From an uncultured Lachnospiraceae bacterium (GTDB lineage: Bacteria > Bacillota > Clostridia > Lachnospirales > Lachnospiraceae): a stretch of DNA of 64,000 nt. The position numbers and the translations under genes were made by a program. Shown one piece after another: positions 33,465 through 42,416 of this stretch; the first letter of the stretch is position 1; each line of letters begins with the position of its first letter. The stretch is taken from NCBI GenBank assembly GCA_945919075.1, contig CAMEIX010000003.1:114682-178681 (forward strand), written 5' to 3'. The notes beneath the pieces were generated by a model. That model was not told the origin of the DNA. It saw nothing but the letters and a program-made list of their open reading frames with translations, and did not search any database.

Positions 33465-33606
33465 TTACAAAGGAGGAATTTACATTCTCTTAAGCAGACC
33501 TTAGAAGAACGTCGGTACTTAACGAGGTTCTTTCGAGTTTAGTACCGCTACGTTCTGGCCAGAGCGAAAGCGTGTCTGCATAGAGAATGCAAATTCCTCT
33601 TGTAAA
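33465..33606. repeat. Long nested imperfect hairpin element
   Basis: The two ends are inverted repeats: the outer arm GGAATTTACATTCTCT (33474-33490) pairs with 33582-33598 with one mismatch. Inside it, GCAGAC/GTCTGC, AGAACGT/ACGTTCT and GGTACT/AGTACC pair in nested order. The whole 140 bp folds on itself, unlike a simple terminator. It starts 8 bp after the stop of the 840-residue gene. MITE-like element or structured RNA are both possible. Confidence 0.65.
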
Positions 33607-33613
33607 ATCTATT

Positions 33614-36136
33614 TTACCTGATATACGTCACAAAGGCATTCCCGTTCTTCTCAAGCCATTCCGTAGCATCCTTCATGCCCATCTTATAAACGGTTCCCTT
33701 CTCGGGATTCATGATTACCACATTTTGCTGGTTAAATCCTACCAAGAGGACAGCATTCCCGTCATTTAAGCAGGCAAGAACGGGAATATCCCGGTTCACA
33801 TAATACAAAACGGAACTAAGAGAGCATCCGTTCAGGTCCAGAACCGTTGCGTTGCCAAGGTTTCCCTGTAAAATGGAGTATACACTGTCGCCACTTAGCA
33901 AAAGGGATTCGGTATTGCGGTTGATTCCCTCATATGCCAGCATGGTTTCGAGGCAGACTGCAAGGCTGCTTTGCTCCTCATTAGCCTTCTTCCCTTCAAT
34001 CGCCATGATTTGATTCCGCGTGGCAAGATTTCCACGCATCCAGACATAAGCACCCTTATTATCAATTACGACTCCTGCTTCCTTTTCAGCATACTGCACT
34101 GCGCCGGAAGGATTGCGGAATATCTTTATGCTTCCGTCAGGCATATAAGCATAAAACCCTGTTTCCCATGCCTCCCTCTCAAGACGGATTTCCCGGGCAC
34201 CCTCGTAAAGTACCTGCTTGGGTGTCAATATCTGAATTCCCTTCCGGTCAATATTTTTCTTAACCGAAATCTGAACAAATTTTCCATAATTCTCTGTTAT
34301 AACCGTTGCAATCCGGTTCTTTCCAACCACCTCTTCCTCACTGTTCATAATGTGATCGGGAATAGTGGCGGAATATTTTCCGTTTTCGGAACGTGTCACA
34401 CGCTCCAAATTAATCTGATTATCTTCAATTTCACAATCCACAACATAGATATTTTCCTGCTGATAATTTTTCAGTGCCACTCCATTGGTGTTGCAGATTC
34501 GAACCACATACATCGGGAAAATCGTTCGTCCCATGGCATCCACTGTAAGGTCCTCTTCTTTTGCGATACCATAGATCAGGTCCTCACCCATAAAGCCTAA
34601 CGGGAGAATATACTCCCCGGACCCGGCATCTATGGCTACCGTCTTGCGGCTTGCAAGGTCCATCAGAATAAGCTGTCTGGTTCTGTAAAGGTCTTTTCCG
34701 TTCTGCCATACCAAAATACGGTTACTTTCGGAGACCCAGGTACTTCCGTCACGTACCTCCTCAATCATTTCCGTATAGGTCATATCCGTCAGATTTATCT
34801 CGTACACGGTATTGCGGATGTACAGATACAAATACCCTTCCCCGTTCATATAAATCAACTGGTCAATTTCCGCCTGCAAAAATTGGAAATTCCTGTCATA
34901 GGGCACATACAACATCTCTTCAATCGTGTTAAAGGTACTGTCATAGTTATAAATCTGAATCCCTACCTGGCCTTCCCGCTCTCCACGATTCATGTAACCA
35001 TATACCACAAATTGCATATTTCCGGCTTCATCCACATTTAACACGCGGATACCATGCCGGTCGTACATATTCCGGGCATCCAGATATTCATCTTCATAAA
35101 AGCCAAATACCACCGCCAGTTTATTGGTGGTCACATTATAACTGTAAAGCCGGTTCTGTACCGTAAAAGCAAAGATATTTCCGTCCTCACTCTCATAGAT
35201 GGGCAGGTTCTCATCCGCCACACCAATCATAATTTTATCATTGACGTAGATATCATCCTCTTCGTCCAGAATACTGTTCATATTCCGGACAAAATCCAAA
35301 AGATACATACGGTCGGTGGTATATCGCAGTCTGTAATACTCATCCACATAGAAAAACCGGCGCTCCTTACCGGTACCGGTCGCCACAATATACTGCCCTC
35401 GTATGGTAGCAGTCTGTTCTGCAAGCTCCGTGATATCAAAAACCGGCTCATTCCATTTCTGCACTTCCAGATTGCCCCAGGACACCTGATTCAGGCTGCA
35501 ATGAATGTCCACATGATGAAGGGTGGAGTTATCTCCTTCGGAATTGGGTTCCATATATTTTGCCAGATCCTTGCAGGCTTCTTTGTCAAAGGTCTTCTCA
35601 TTGAAATTTCTTACAAAATCCAGTTTCTCTGCCGCATGATAATTATCTGCCCAAATCAATCTGGTGTAGTAACGAACGGTATCCCCTGTAGAGGTGGACA
35701 GAATAAATACCATTTCGTACTCGGTATTTTCTTCAATCAGATCCTTCACCGTAATATTGCCGGAAACGCCCGCCGGTGTCTTTGTAAACTCCGTCACCTC
35801 CGTGCTCTCCACCAGTCGTTCTCCATCCACACTGCGCACTTCAAAAGACAGTTTATTGATTGTCTTCCCGTAAGTATCGATGGAAAAACCACATGTTCTG
35901 TTTGCATCCAACACCGTAATGGTCTCACGCATATAGGCCGGGTCCATGGGCTGCGCATATCCATGCAGTTCATTGTACGGTACCCCGTCAAGTGCCATGT
36001 AAATAACCGGGAACTGTGCTTTCCCCATCTCTGTAGTAAGATCGGCATTCCCCCGGTTCAATATCAGCGAAAAAACAAATACGGCTATAAAAAAGACCGT
36101 TCCAAAAACTGCGCCCTTGATTATGGCTTTCTTCAT
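33614..36136 (-). CDS. Large membrane-anchored protein with C39-like C-terminal domain
   Basis: 840 residues. One N-terminal membrane helix (about 8-26) anchors a long extracellular part. The middle (about 240-680) has repeated strand patterns such as GNIFAFTVQNRLYSYNVTTNKLAVVFG and GEGYLYLYIRNTVYEINLTDM, suggestive of a beta-propeller. The last ~130 residues (SLAVCLETMLAYEGI ... PVLACLNDGNAVLLVGFNQQNVVIMNPEKGTVYKM) resemble C39-type peptidase folds. The usual catalytic His (HAVLLVG) is Asn and the Asp-Pro is Asn-Pro, so it may not cleave. Function unknown; a surface binding or sensing role is a guess. GGAAAGG precedes the ATG. Confidence 0.65.
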   Translation of the reverse strand: MKKAIIKGAVFGTVFFIAVFVFSLILNRGNADLTTEMGKAQFPVIYMALDGVPYNELHGYAQPMDPAYMRETITVLDANRTCGFSIDTYGKTINKLSFEVRSVDGERLVESTEVTEFTKTPAGVSGNITVKDLIEENTEYEMVFILSTSTGDTVRYYTRLIWADNYHAAEKLDFVRNFNEKTFDKEACKDLAKYMEPNSEGDNSTLHHVDIHCSLNQVSWGNLEVQKWNEPVFDITELAEQTATIRGQYIVATGTGKERRFFYVDEYYRLRYTTDRMYLLDFVRNMNSILDEEDDIYVNDKIMIGVADENLPIYESEDGNIFAFTVQNRLYSYNVTTNKLAVVFGFYEDEYLDARNMYDRHGIRVLNVDEAGNMQFVVYGYMNRGEREGQVGIQIYNYDSTFNTIEEMLYVPYDRNFQFLQAEIDQLIYMNGEGYLYLYIRNTVYEINLTDMTYTEMIEEVRDGSTWVSESNRILVWQNGKDLYRTRQLILMDLASRKTVAIDAGSGEYILPLGFMGEDLIYGIAKEEDLTVDAMGRTIFPMYVVRICNTNGVALKNYQQENIYVVDCEIEDNQINLERVTRSENGKYSATIPDHIMNSEEEVVGKNRIATVITENYGKFVQISVKKNIDRKGIQILTPKQVLYEGAREIRLEREAWETGFYAYMPDGSIKIFRNPSGAVQYAEKEAGVVIDNKGAYVWMRGNLATRNQIMAIEGKKANEEQSSLAVCLETMLAYEGINRNTESLLLSGDSVYSILQGNLGNATVLDLNGCSLSSVLYYVNRDIPVLACLNDGNAVLLVGFNQQNVVIMNPEKGTVYKMGMKDATEWLEKNGNAFVTYIR

Positions 36137-36210
36137 TCTGTGATTTCCTTTCCCAAAAAGGCAAAACTAATTTCCATATAGTATACCACTTTTTGGAAGT
36201 TTATTGCAAT

Positions 36211-37368
36211 TTAAAGCAGTTTTCTGAGTGTGGGGTCCACATGCAGAAAATCCGTTACCGCTTCGATTTCATCATGTTTTTTCTGAATGTCGGCTTCATC
36301 CCCACGCTTTCGCATGCCGGTTTTTTTCACGGCACGAATTAACAGATTTTTGGGCGTGTGCTCCATGTCAATAAACTCCAGAATCTGGGTATCATAGCCC
36401 TGTTCCTCTAAAAGGTTGGCACGCAGCGCATCCGTAATAAGCGCCGCCATCCGTTCTTTAATGACTCCATACTTAAGGATTGGTTTTAACTCTTCATTTT
36501 TGATCTGTCTGTTCAGTTCATGCTGACAGCAGGGCACTACCATAATGACCTCTGCGCCCCATTTTACTGCCTTTTCTATGGCATAATCGGTAGCGGTATC
36601 GCAGGCATGAAGAGTCACCACCATGTCCACCTTTTCGGCACCGCTGTAGGTACTGATATCCCCCATCTCAAAATGCAGATGACTATAACCATATTCCATA
36701 GCCAGTTTATTGCAAAGTGCAATGACATCCTCTTTTAAATCCAATCCGGTAATTTCCACTTCATAGCCCCGAAGCTCACGGAGATAATAATACATGGCAA
36801 AGGTCAGGTACGATTTACCGCAGCCAAAATCCACAATACGGACCGGTCTGTCCTCGGGCAGTTTTTTTACAATGTCCTCAATAAATTCCAGATAGCGGTT
36901 AATCTGCTTAAATTTATTATACTTGGAACGGACCACCGTTCCGTCCGCAGTCTGGACACCGAGGCCTACCAGAAACGGAACCGGTTTTCCCTCTTCCAAA
37001 ATATACTTTTTTGTGCGGTTATGCTCTGTGGGTGCGGCTTGTACTACGGCTCCGTATTTCTTTTTAACCGTGACCTTTCCCTTTTTACTGACCAGAACAT
37101 GCACGGTCATCTTCTCACTGACCAGTTCTGCCTGCTTAAATACCATAAATTCCTCAAGCAGCTTCTTTTTCAGTTCCCCGGCATCCAGATTCTCGTGGAA
37201 TACCTTGGTCCCTTTGTAAAGTGTGTGCTGAAAAAAGAGCGCGCCCTTTAGATTTACAGGGCGCACCTTCACTTTACTGCCGTATTCTTTGTCGGTCGGA
37301 TTTGAAAGGATGGCGGAAACAAAAGTATCCTCAACTAACTCATCCAGTAAAATCTTCAGTTCATCCAT
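36211..37368 (-). CDS. SAM-dependent methyltransferase (DFGCGKSYLTF type)
   Basis: 385 residues. After an uncharacterised N-terminal half, a class I methyltransferase domain starts at VRIVDFGCGKSYLTFAMYYYL (about 195-215), followed by ITGLDLKEDVIALC, VVTLHACDTATDYAIEKAV and VPCCQHELNRQI. The HACDTATD and PCCQHEL motifs are shared with the METTL25/GSTCD-related group, for which RNA substrates have been proposed; the substrate here is unknown. The start at 37368 has GAGG 7 nt upstream; a longer frame to 37398 overlaps the upstream gene. Confidence 0.75.
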   Translation of the reverse strand: MDELKILLDELVEDTFVSAILSNPTDKEYGSKVKVRPVNLKGALFFQHTLYKGTKVFHENLDAGELKKKLLEEFMVFKQAELVSEKMTVHVLVSKKGKVTVKKKYGAVVQAAPTEHNRTKKYILEEGKPVPFLVGLGVQTADGTVVRSKYNKFKQINRYLEFIEDIVKKLPEDRPVRIVDFGCGKSYLTFAMYYYLRELRGYEVEITGLDLKEDVIALCNKLAMEYGYSHLHFEMGDISTYSGAEKVDMVVTLHACDTATDYAIEKAVKWGAEVIMVVPCCQHELNRQIKNEELKPILKYGVIKERMAALITDALRANLLEEQGYDTQILEFIDMEHTPKNLLIRAVKKTGMRKRGDEADIQKKHDEIEAVTDFLHVDPTLRKLL

Positions 37369-37379
37369 AAATAACCTCA

Positions 37380-37745
37380 TTAAAATCGAAAGTAGCATCT
37401 GCGGCGTTCCTGACGCCGTTTGTACATCTCGTAATACAGAACGAGCTGCACCATATCACTGTTTACGTCCTCCATCCCATCCTCTTTTTTGAGGATTTTT
37501 TCGATAGAATCGCCTAAGCAGTATAACTGCAGTTTATCCGGGTATTCATCATAGAGCAGGCTTCCGTCATAATCCATTTTGTCCATGACCTCTACCACTC
37601 TCCTCTGAATCTTTCTGGCATGCACGGGGTACATCTGCTGCAAATACTCCAAATCCCGTAAAACCGTATCCTCTTCCGGAAGCGAGTTGTCATTCTGCAT
37701 CGGATATGTCATATAAAAAGGCAGAATTTTCGTGGTATAATCCAT
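37380..37745 (-). CDS. Conserved hypothetical protein
   Basis: 121 residues, soluble, rich in Tyr, Met and Arg; family not recognised. It reads MDYTTKILPFYMTYPMQNDN then a helical part (DTVLRDLEYLQQMYPVHARKIQRRVVEVMDKMDYDGSLLYDEYPDKLQL) and a basic end YKRRQERRRCYFRF. The ATG at 37745 has a GGTGG/GGAAGG-rich stretch before it; a frame to 37781 is open but less likely. It lies 11 bp before the methyltransferase and 56 bp behind the EAL gene, so may be co-transcribed. Confidence 0.6.
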   Translation of the reverse strand: MDYTTKILPFYMTYPMQNDNSLPEEDTVLRDLEYLQQMYPVHARKIQRRVVEVMDKMDYDGSLLYDEYPDKLQLYCLGDSIEKILKKEDGMEDVNSDMVQLVLYYEMYKRRQERRRCYFRF

Positions 37746-37801
37746 ATCCTTCCACCATTCCTTTTTTCTTAAGATATGCAAAAGAAAAAAGTTGGTGAAT
37801 C

Positions 37802-39871
37802 CTACACGGGAATCGCAGAGCCATATGCCTTTACCGGTTTTCCTTCTTCATCAAACTCAGTGGTATAGTGCACATGGAACATGACATGATCCTTGGTTAA
37901 CGGAATATCCATCTCAATATCCGGTTCCCCGTTCTCAATACGTTTCATAAACTGGCGGTAACTGTCCGCAACCTCCGGCGGAAAGACTCCCATTTCGATT
38001 GCCGGTTCCGGATAATTCTGCATAACGGGCGGGAAATGCAAATCCCTCTTGCAACGGAAACAGGGGACCATATCCTTTGTCTTCACATCATATTCCCAGT
38101 AATAAATATTTGCCTGCTCGCTTGCTGCGCGGAAAAGCTTTTCACGGTACATCAGTTCTTCCATGGCTTTTTTCTCCGCAGTGATATTGCGAATCATGCC
38201 ATAGAAAAGATAGGCATCGGCACTTTTCCCAATCATACGGACATTACTGCGCAGGCATACCGGTTCATAACCCTCATAAGTTCGCCAGGTCTCACATTCC
38301 TCTTCTTCCCCGGAGGCTATGGCACGCTCAATCATTTCCATGTAAATCCTGTGATTCTTCTCATCAAAAAAGCGCATGGGATCATCTTCAATGATATCTT
38401 TTTCACGCAATGTATTATTAATTTCACTGACATATTTCTTATTGGCGCGCAATACCTCTATTTTACCGTTCCGATATTCAAAAATGGCAGCGCCGCCCAC
38501 ATAATTGCTGAAAATCAACGTCTCTAAGGAGGTCGGATTCCAGAAATCATAAGCATTCATGGTGTCAATCAGACTCATGGGTGGTATCGTTTTCCCGGTA
38601 TTACTCTCAAACAGAAGTGCCGTATATTCGCTCTCCGGCATGGGTTTTGCATACAGATAGCCCTGAATGTAACGGCAACCGATACTTTGCAGATAATCCG
38701 CCTGTTCCGGGACCTCCACGCCCTCCGCAATCACCGGGAATCCCAGCCACTTTGCCATACGGATAACAGAAGAAACTATGATTCCACCATTTTTCTGATT
38801 CCCTTCTTCGGATAAAAATTCCATATCCAGTTTCAGAATATCAAAAGGAACGCTCTTTAATACGTTTAAGGAAGAATAGGCACTGCCAAAATCATCCATT
38901 TCCACCACATAACCGTATTTATGTAGCTGATCCAGAACCTCGGAAATATACTGGGGACCGCCGATTACGGCAGATTCCGTGATTTCCAGACGAATATATT
39001 CAACAGGTACATCATACTTTCGCCGAATCTCTTCCAGATTTTCCACAAAATCCTTCTGGTAAATATCCCTTCGGCTGACATTTACCGAAACCGGTACCAT
39101 GGGCGTGTTGTTATCGATACATCGGCGCTGAAATTCACATACACTTTCAAATACATACATATCGACCTTGGTAATAAAGCCGTTCTTTTCAAAAATCGGT
39201 ATAAATTTAGCCGGCGAAATCAAACCACGTTTGGGATGAATCCATCGAACAAGGGCCTCGGAACCCACCAACATATGATTGGTATGGTCGTATTGAGGCT
39301 GATAATATACAACAAACTGTTTTTCCTCGAGAGCCGCAATCATCATTCCCACAATTTCCTGTTCGCTGAGGATGGCATCTCTCTGGGATTCACTATAAAA
39401 ATTATATCGGTTAAGGAAATCACCCTTTGCGGATGCATGGGCAATGATGGCCCTGTCCACCATGGCACGGACACTCATTCTCTCGCCCGTGGTTACAAAA
39501 ACGCCAATATTACAGATGATTTCATAAGGAATCGGATAGGTGGACAGAGCCTTAAGATAATCCTTAATCATCTGCTCCAGTTCTTCACCCTTTTTATGTA
39601 CAAATACTACAAAACGATCCGCTTCAACCCGGCAGGCTTCTCCTTCTTCCCCTGCATATTCCTTCCACAGAAGTGCCATAAACTTAAGAAGCTTATCCCC
39701 TTCTTCCACGCCAAACATATCGTTTACCATTTTGAAACGCAGGACATCACAATAGCAGATCGCATATTCGCCATCTGCCGCACCCTTTGGATTACGTTCA
39801 ATTTCTTTGGAGACCTGAGTCTGAAACGCTCTGAATGTCCATAGCCCTGTTACCGGATCATTTTCAATCAT
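37802..39871 (-). CDS. Degenerate-GGDEF / EAL protein with C-terminal PAS-like region
   Basis: 689 residues. The N-terminal GGDEF-like domain (1-160) carries EADRF where GGDEF should be, so it should not make c-di-GMP. The EAL domain (about 175-420) keeps SEALVRW, VSVNVSRRD, RLEITES, MDDFGSAYSSL, LKLDMEF and AEGVE, so all metal and general-base residues for c-di-GMP hydrolysis look present. A PAS-like region (about 455-570) and a further tail (SEQANIYYWEYDV...) may sense a signal. No membrane helix. Its first 8 bp overlap the SGNH-like gene, tying it to the polysaccharide operon, which it may control through local c-di-GMP. Confidence 0.88.
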   Translation of the reverse strand: MIENDPVTGLWTFRAFQTQVSKEIERNPKGAADGEYAICYCDVLRFKMVNDMFGVEEGDKLLKFMALLWKEYAGEEGEACRVEADRFVVFVHKKGEELEQMIKDYLKALSTYPIPYEIICNIGVFVTTGERMSVRAMVDRAIIAHASAKGDFLNRYNFYSESQRDAILSEQEIVGMMIAALEEKQFVVYYQPQYDHTNHMLVGSEALVRWIHPKRGLISPAKFIPIFEKNGFITKVDMYVFESVCEFQRRCIDNNTPMVPVSVNVSRRDIYQKDFVENLEEIRRKYDVPVEYIRLEITESAVIGGPQYISEVLDQLHKYGYVVEMDDFGSAYSSLNVLKSVPFDILKLDMEFLSEEGNQKNGGIIVSSVIRMAKWLGFPVIAEGVEVPEQADYLQSIGCRYIQGYLYAKPMPESEYTALLFESNTGKTIPPMSLIDTMNAYDFWNPTSLETLIFSNYVGGAAIFEYRNGKIEVLRANKKYVSEINNTLREKDIIEDDPMRFFDEKNHRIYMEMIERAIASGEEEECETWRTYEGYEPVCLRSNVRMIGKSADAYLFYGMIRNITAEKKAMEELMYREKLFRAASEQANIYYWEYDVKTKDMVPCFRCKRDLHFPPVMQNYPEPAIEMGVFPPEVADSYRQFMKRIENGEPDIEMDIPLTKDHVMFHVHYTTEFDEEGKPVKAYGSAIPV

Positions 39872-40919
39872 AGTACTGGTATATCCCTTCTTTTACAATA
39901 TAATCACATGTTTCCGAAAATAATTGCAAAAAAACGTCTGTATTTTCCCTTGTAACCCTGTATTCAATACTTTTCTCTAACATACATTGTAACATATACT
40001 GATTGATTTGTGTACTAAAATGCACTTTATCCATGTAAAAATTTAAATCGCAGATAATATCCCTGTCCATCTGAAAGGAATAGATTTCCACATTCTCATA
40101 CGGAAGCAGAGCAGCAAATACCTGTTCCAGTGCAAAAAGATACTTATCCTTTTCACCGGCTCTCACAATTTCATCCCAATTAAGCAGCGAATAGGGTGGC
40201 AAAAAGAATATATACTTAGTCCCCGGATGCGCCTTTACCATTTCTTCTATACTTCGAATATTTTCTAAAATGACCGGTTTATCTTCGGAGAAATCCACCG
40301 GCTCCTGCATTTCTCCCGGCCCTGCGTATGCCTTCATGGCCTGCTTAGCAGAAAATGTTTTCCCTTCCGCCCAGTTATATGCCTTTCCGTCGCAATACTT
40401 CCCCTGCAGGGAATATAATATATTCAAGGGTATTTTCTTAAACAGAATGTCTTTGTTAAATAAATAAGTAAAGTCATCCAGAATAGTATCCGTAAAAAGA
40501 TATTTCGGGCTATATTCTGACACAACTGTCACTTCCGTAGTGTCCATTAATGAAAACAAATCCAATCCGTAAAAAACATAGGACAGTTCCTTTTCCTGCT
40601 GCGCCATATTCAGATAATACATAAGATCCGGTGCGGAACCGGAACCTTTTACGATTTTAAGGGTCTTAATTCCCAAAACAGTGTCCAGATAATCCGTGTC
40701 ACAGTTTTCCACAACGGAAGACCCTACCAGACAACTGTCATAAGACAGATTCCGAATAGAACCCGCCATCTGTGTTTCCCTCTCATAAAGCACCGGTTTT
40801 AATCCCAAAAACGGGGCATGGTACTGGTAAAAAGGGTCAAAAAACCACACCAGAAAGGCCGCCAGAAATAGAAAAAACGCTATGAAACTGAAAAAATACC
40901 GAATTGAATTTTTCTTCAT
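39864..40919 (-). CDS. SGNH/AlgJ-like partner of MBOAT acyltransferase
   Basis: 351 residues. A membrane helix (about 9-27) is followed by an extracellular domain with SCLVGSSVVENCD (block I Ser), GLDLFSLMD, FFLPPYSLLNWDE and DKVHFSTQINQYM (Asp-x-x-His of block V). This is the organisation of DltD/AlgJ/AlgX-type proteins that pass acyl groups with an MBOAT partner. The gene directly upstream (20 bp) encodes that MBOAT. It probably O-acetylates a surface glycan outside the cell; the glycan is unknown. Confidence 0.75.
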   Translation of the reverse strand: MKKNSIRYFFSFIAFFLFLAAFLVWFFDPFYQYHAPFLGLKPVLYERETQMAGSIRNLSYDSCLVGSSVVENCDTDYLDTVLGIKTLKIVKGSGSAPDLMYYLNMAQQEKELSYVFYGLDLFSLMDTTEVTVVSEYSPKYLFTDTILDDFTYLFNKDILFKKIPLNILYSLQGKYCDGKAYNWAEGKTFSAKQAMKAYAGPGEMQEPVDFSEDKPVILENIRSIEEMVKAHPGTKYIFFLPPYSLLNWDEIVRAGEKDKYLFALEQVFAALLPYENVEIYSFQMDRDIICDLNFYMDKVHFSTQINQYMLQCMLEKSIEYRVTRENTDVFLQLFSETCDYIVKEGIYQYYD

Positions 40920-40939
40920 CTTTCCCCTTTTCGATACTG

Positions 40940-42415
40940 CTAAAAATTAAAATATAAAAAGGTACTTACCTGGGACAGGGATAAAAAGGACCACACAAAC
41001 AAAAAGGCGAGTACGAAAGCACCGCTTTTCTTACAGGCATAGGTTCTGATCCACTCTTTCGCCTCTTTTCCCCGGATTACAAGGAAACTGATTAACAGAA
41101 GTATTGCCAGCACAATCCAGTAAAACAACCACATTTTATCGGGTGCCAACATACGGACTGCTTTTTCTGCAATATAGGTCTCCGGCAGCGTCAGACAATC
41201 TGCATAGCGGAAGAAATAGTTTTGCATGGGCCTGGTAAACATATACTTATAGTACAGGAAAGCATCCGTTATGGAATTGCACCGAAAGGTTACCAAACTC
41301 AATATCCAGAAAATCTGTGTCTTGATGACATTGAGTGCATGGGACCGGAATTTGAAATTAGGAAAAACCGTTTCCCATACCACTGCCAGTCCATTCATGG
41401 CCCCCCATAAAACAAAAGTCCAGGCAGCACCGTGCCAGATTCCACTCACTAAAAAGACCACAAAAAGATTGATACAGGCCCGCACCTTTCCTTTCCGGTT
41501 GCCGCCAAGAGGAATATAAATATAGGTGGTTAGAAACCGTCCCAATGTCATATGCCATCTGCGCCACATTTCTTTCACACTTGCACTTTTGTAAGGAGAA
41601 GAAAAGTTTTCGGGCAGGGTAAATCCAAACATCCAGCCAATGCCCCGTGCCATGTCGCAGTAACCGCTGAAATCAAAATAAAGCTGTAAGGCAAAACAGA
41701 CAGCCGTCACCCAGCCGGTCCAAATATCCAGACAGTAGGGAATGACTCCCAGCACGTCAAATACCGAGTTCACCACCAGTGCCAGATTATCCGCAAGCAA
41801 TACCTTTTTCGCAAAGCCCAGCGTAAAAAGGGCCGCCCCATCATAAAACATTTCTTTGTCAAACGGCTTTTTGGGGCTCTCCTTTAATTGCGGCAGGAAC
41901 TCACTGTGAAGCACAATCGGTCCCGCAATAAGCTGTGGAAAAAAGGTCACAAAACAGGCATAGTCCACCGGGGAATAATGCTCGGCTCTTCCCATGTACC
42001 GGTCTGCCAGAAAAGAAATCTGCTGGAAGGTGAAAAAACTGATTCCCAGGGGAAGTGCAATTTTCTCAAGCTGCAGATTCTGATGGAAGAAATAATTGCA
42101 GTTATCCAAAAAGAAATTGAAATACTTAAAATAAAAGAGGATTCCCACATTGGCTAAAATCCCCAAAATGAGAGTCATTTTTCGTCCACCTGTTCCCTTT
42201 ATCCGCTCCAGAACCATGCTAAATCCATAATTGATTACCAGACTACCTGTCAGGACAAGCAGATAGGAAGGATTGTAATATCCGTAAAACCATAAGGACA
42301 TACCAATCAGAAACAGTTTTGCAAACAGGGGAGTATTCAGTTTTTTAAGAAGATACCATCCAATCAGGGCGATTGGAAGAAATATCGTTAGAAAAACCAC
42401 GGAGTTAAAAAGCAT
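40940..42415 (-). CDS. MBOAT-family O-acyltransferase
   Basis: 491 residues with about ten membrane helices. MBOAT signatures are clear: YFDFSGYCDMARGIGWMFGF (about 243-262), FSSPYKSASVKEMWRRWHMTLGRFLTTYIYIPLGGNRKG, and the catalytic HGAAWTFVLWGAMNGL (His near 325). Such proteins (AlgI, DltB) move acyl groups across the membrane to exported polysaccharide. GGAGCAG precedes the ATG. It lies between an O-antigen-ligase-like gene and its SGNH partner. Confidence 0.92.
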   Translation of the reverse strand: MLFNSVVFLTIFLPIALIGWYLLKKLNTPLFAKLFLIGMSLWFYGYYNPSYLLVLTGSLVINYGFSMVLERIKGTGGRKMTLILGILANVGILFYFKYFNFFLDNCNYFFHQNLQLEKIALPLGISFFTFQQISFLADRYMGRAEHYSPVDYACFVTFFPQLIAGPIVLHSEFLPQLKESPKKPFDKEMFYDGAALFTLGFAKKVLLADNLALVVNSVFDVLGVIPYCLDIWTGWVTAVCFALQLYFDFSGYCDMARGIGWMFGFTLPENFSSPYKSASVKEMWRRWHMTLGRFLTTYIYIPLGGNRKGKVRACINLFVVFLVSGIWHGAAWTFVLWGAMNGLAVVWETVFPNFKFRSHALNVIKTQIFWILSLVTFRCNSITDAFLYYKYMFTRPMQNYFFRYADCLTLPETYIAEKAVRMLAPDKMWLFYWIVLAILLLISFLVIRGKEAKEWIRTYACKKSGAFVLAFLFVWSFLSLSQVSTFLYFNF

Positions 42416-42416
42416 T

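Noticed and set aside
35054..36181. 375-codon open frame on the plus strand
   Set aside because: Antisense shadow of the 840-residue membrane-anchored protein; composition typical of a reverse-complement frame.
37802..38300. Active diguanylate cyclase reading of the GGDEF-like protein
   Set aside because: The catalytic GGDEF block is EADRF, so synthesis of c-di-GMP is not expected; only the EAL part looks active.
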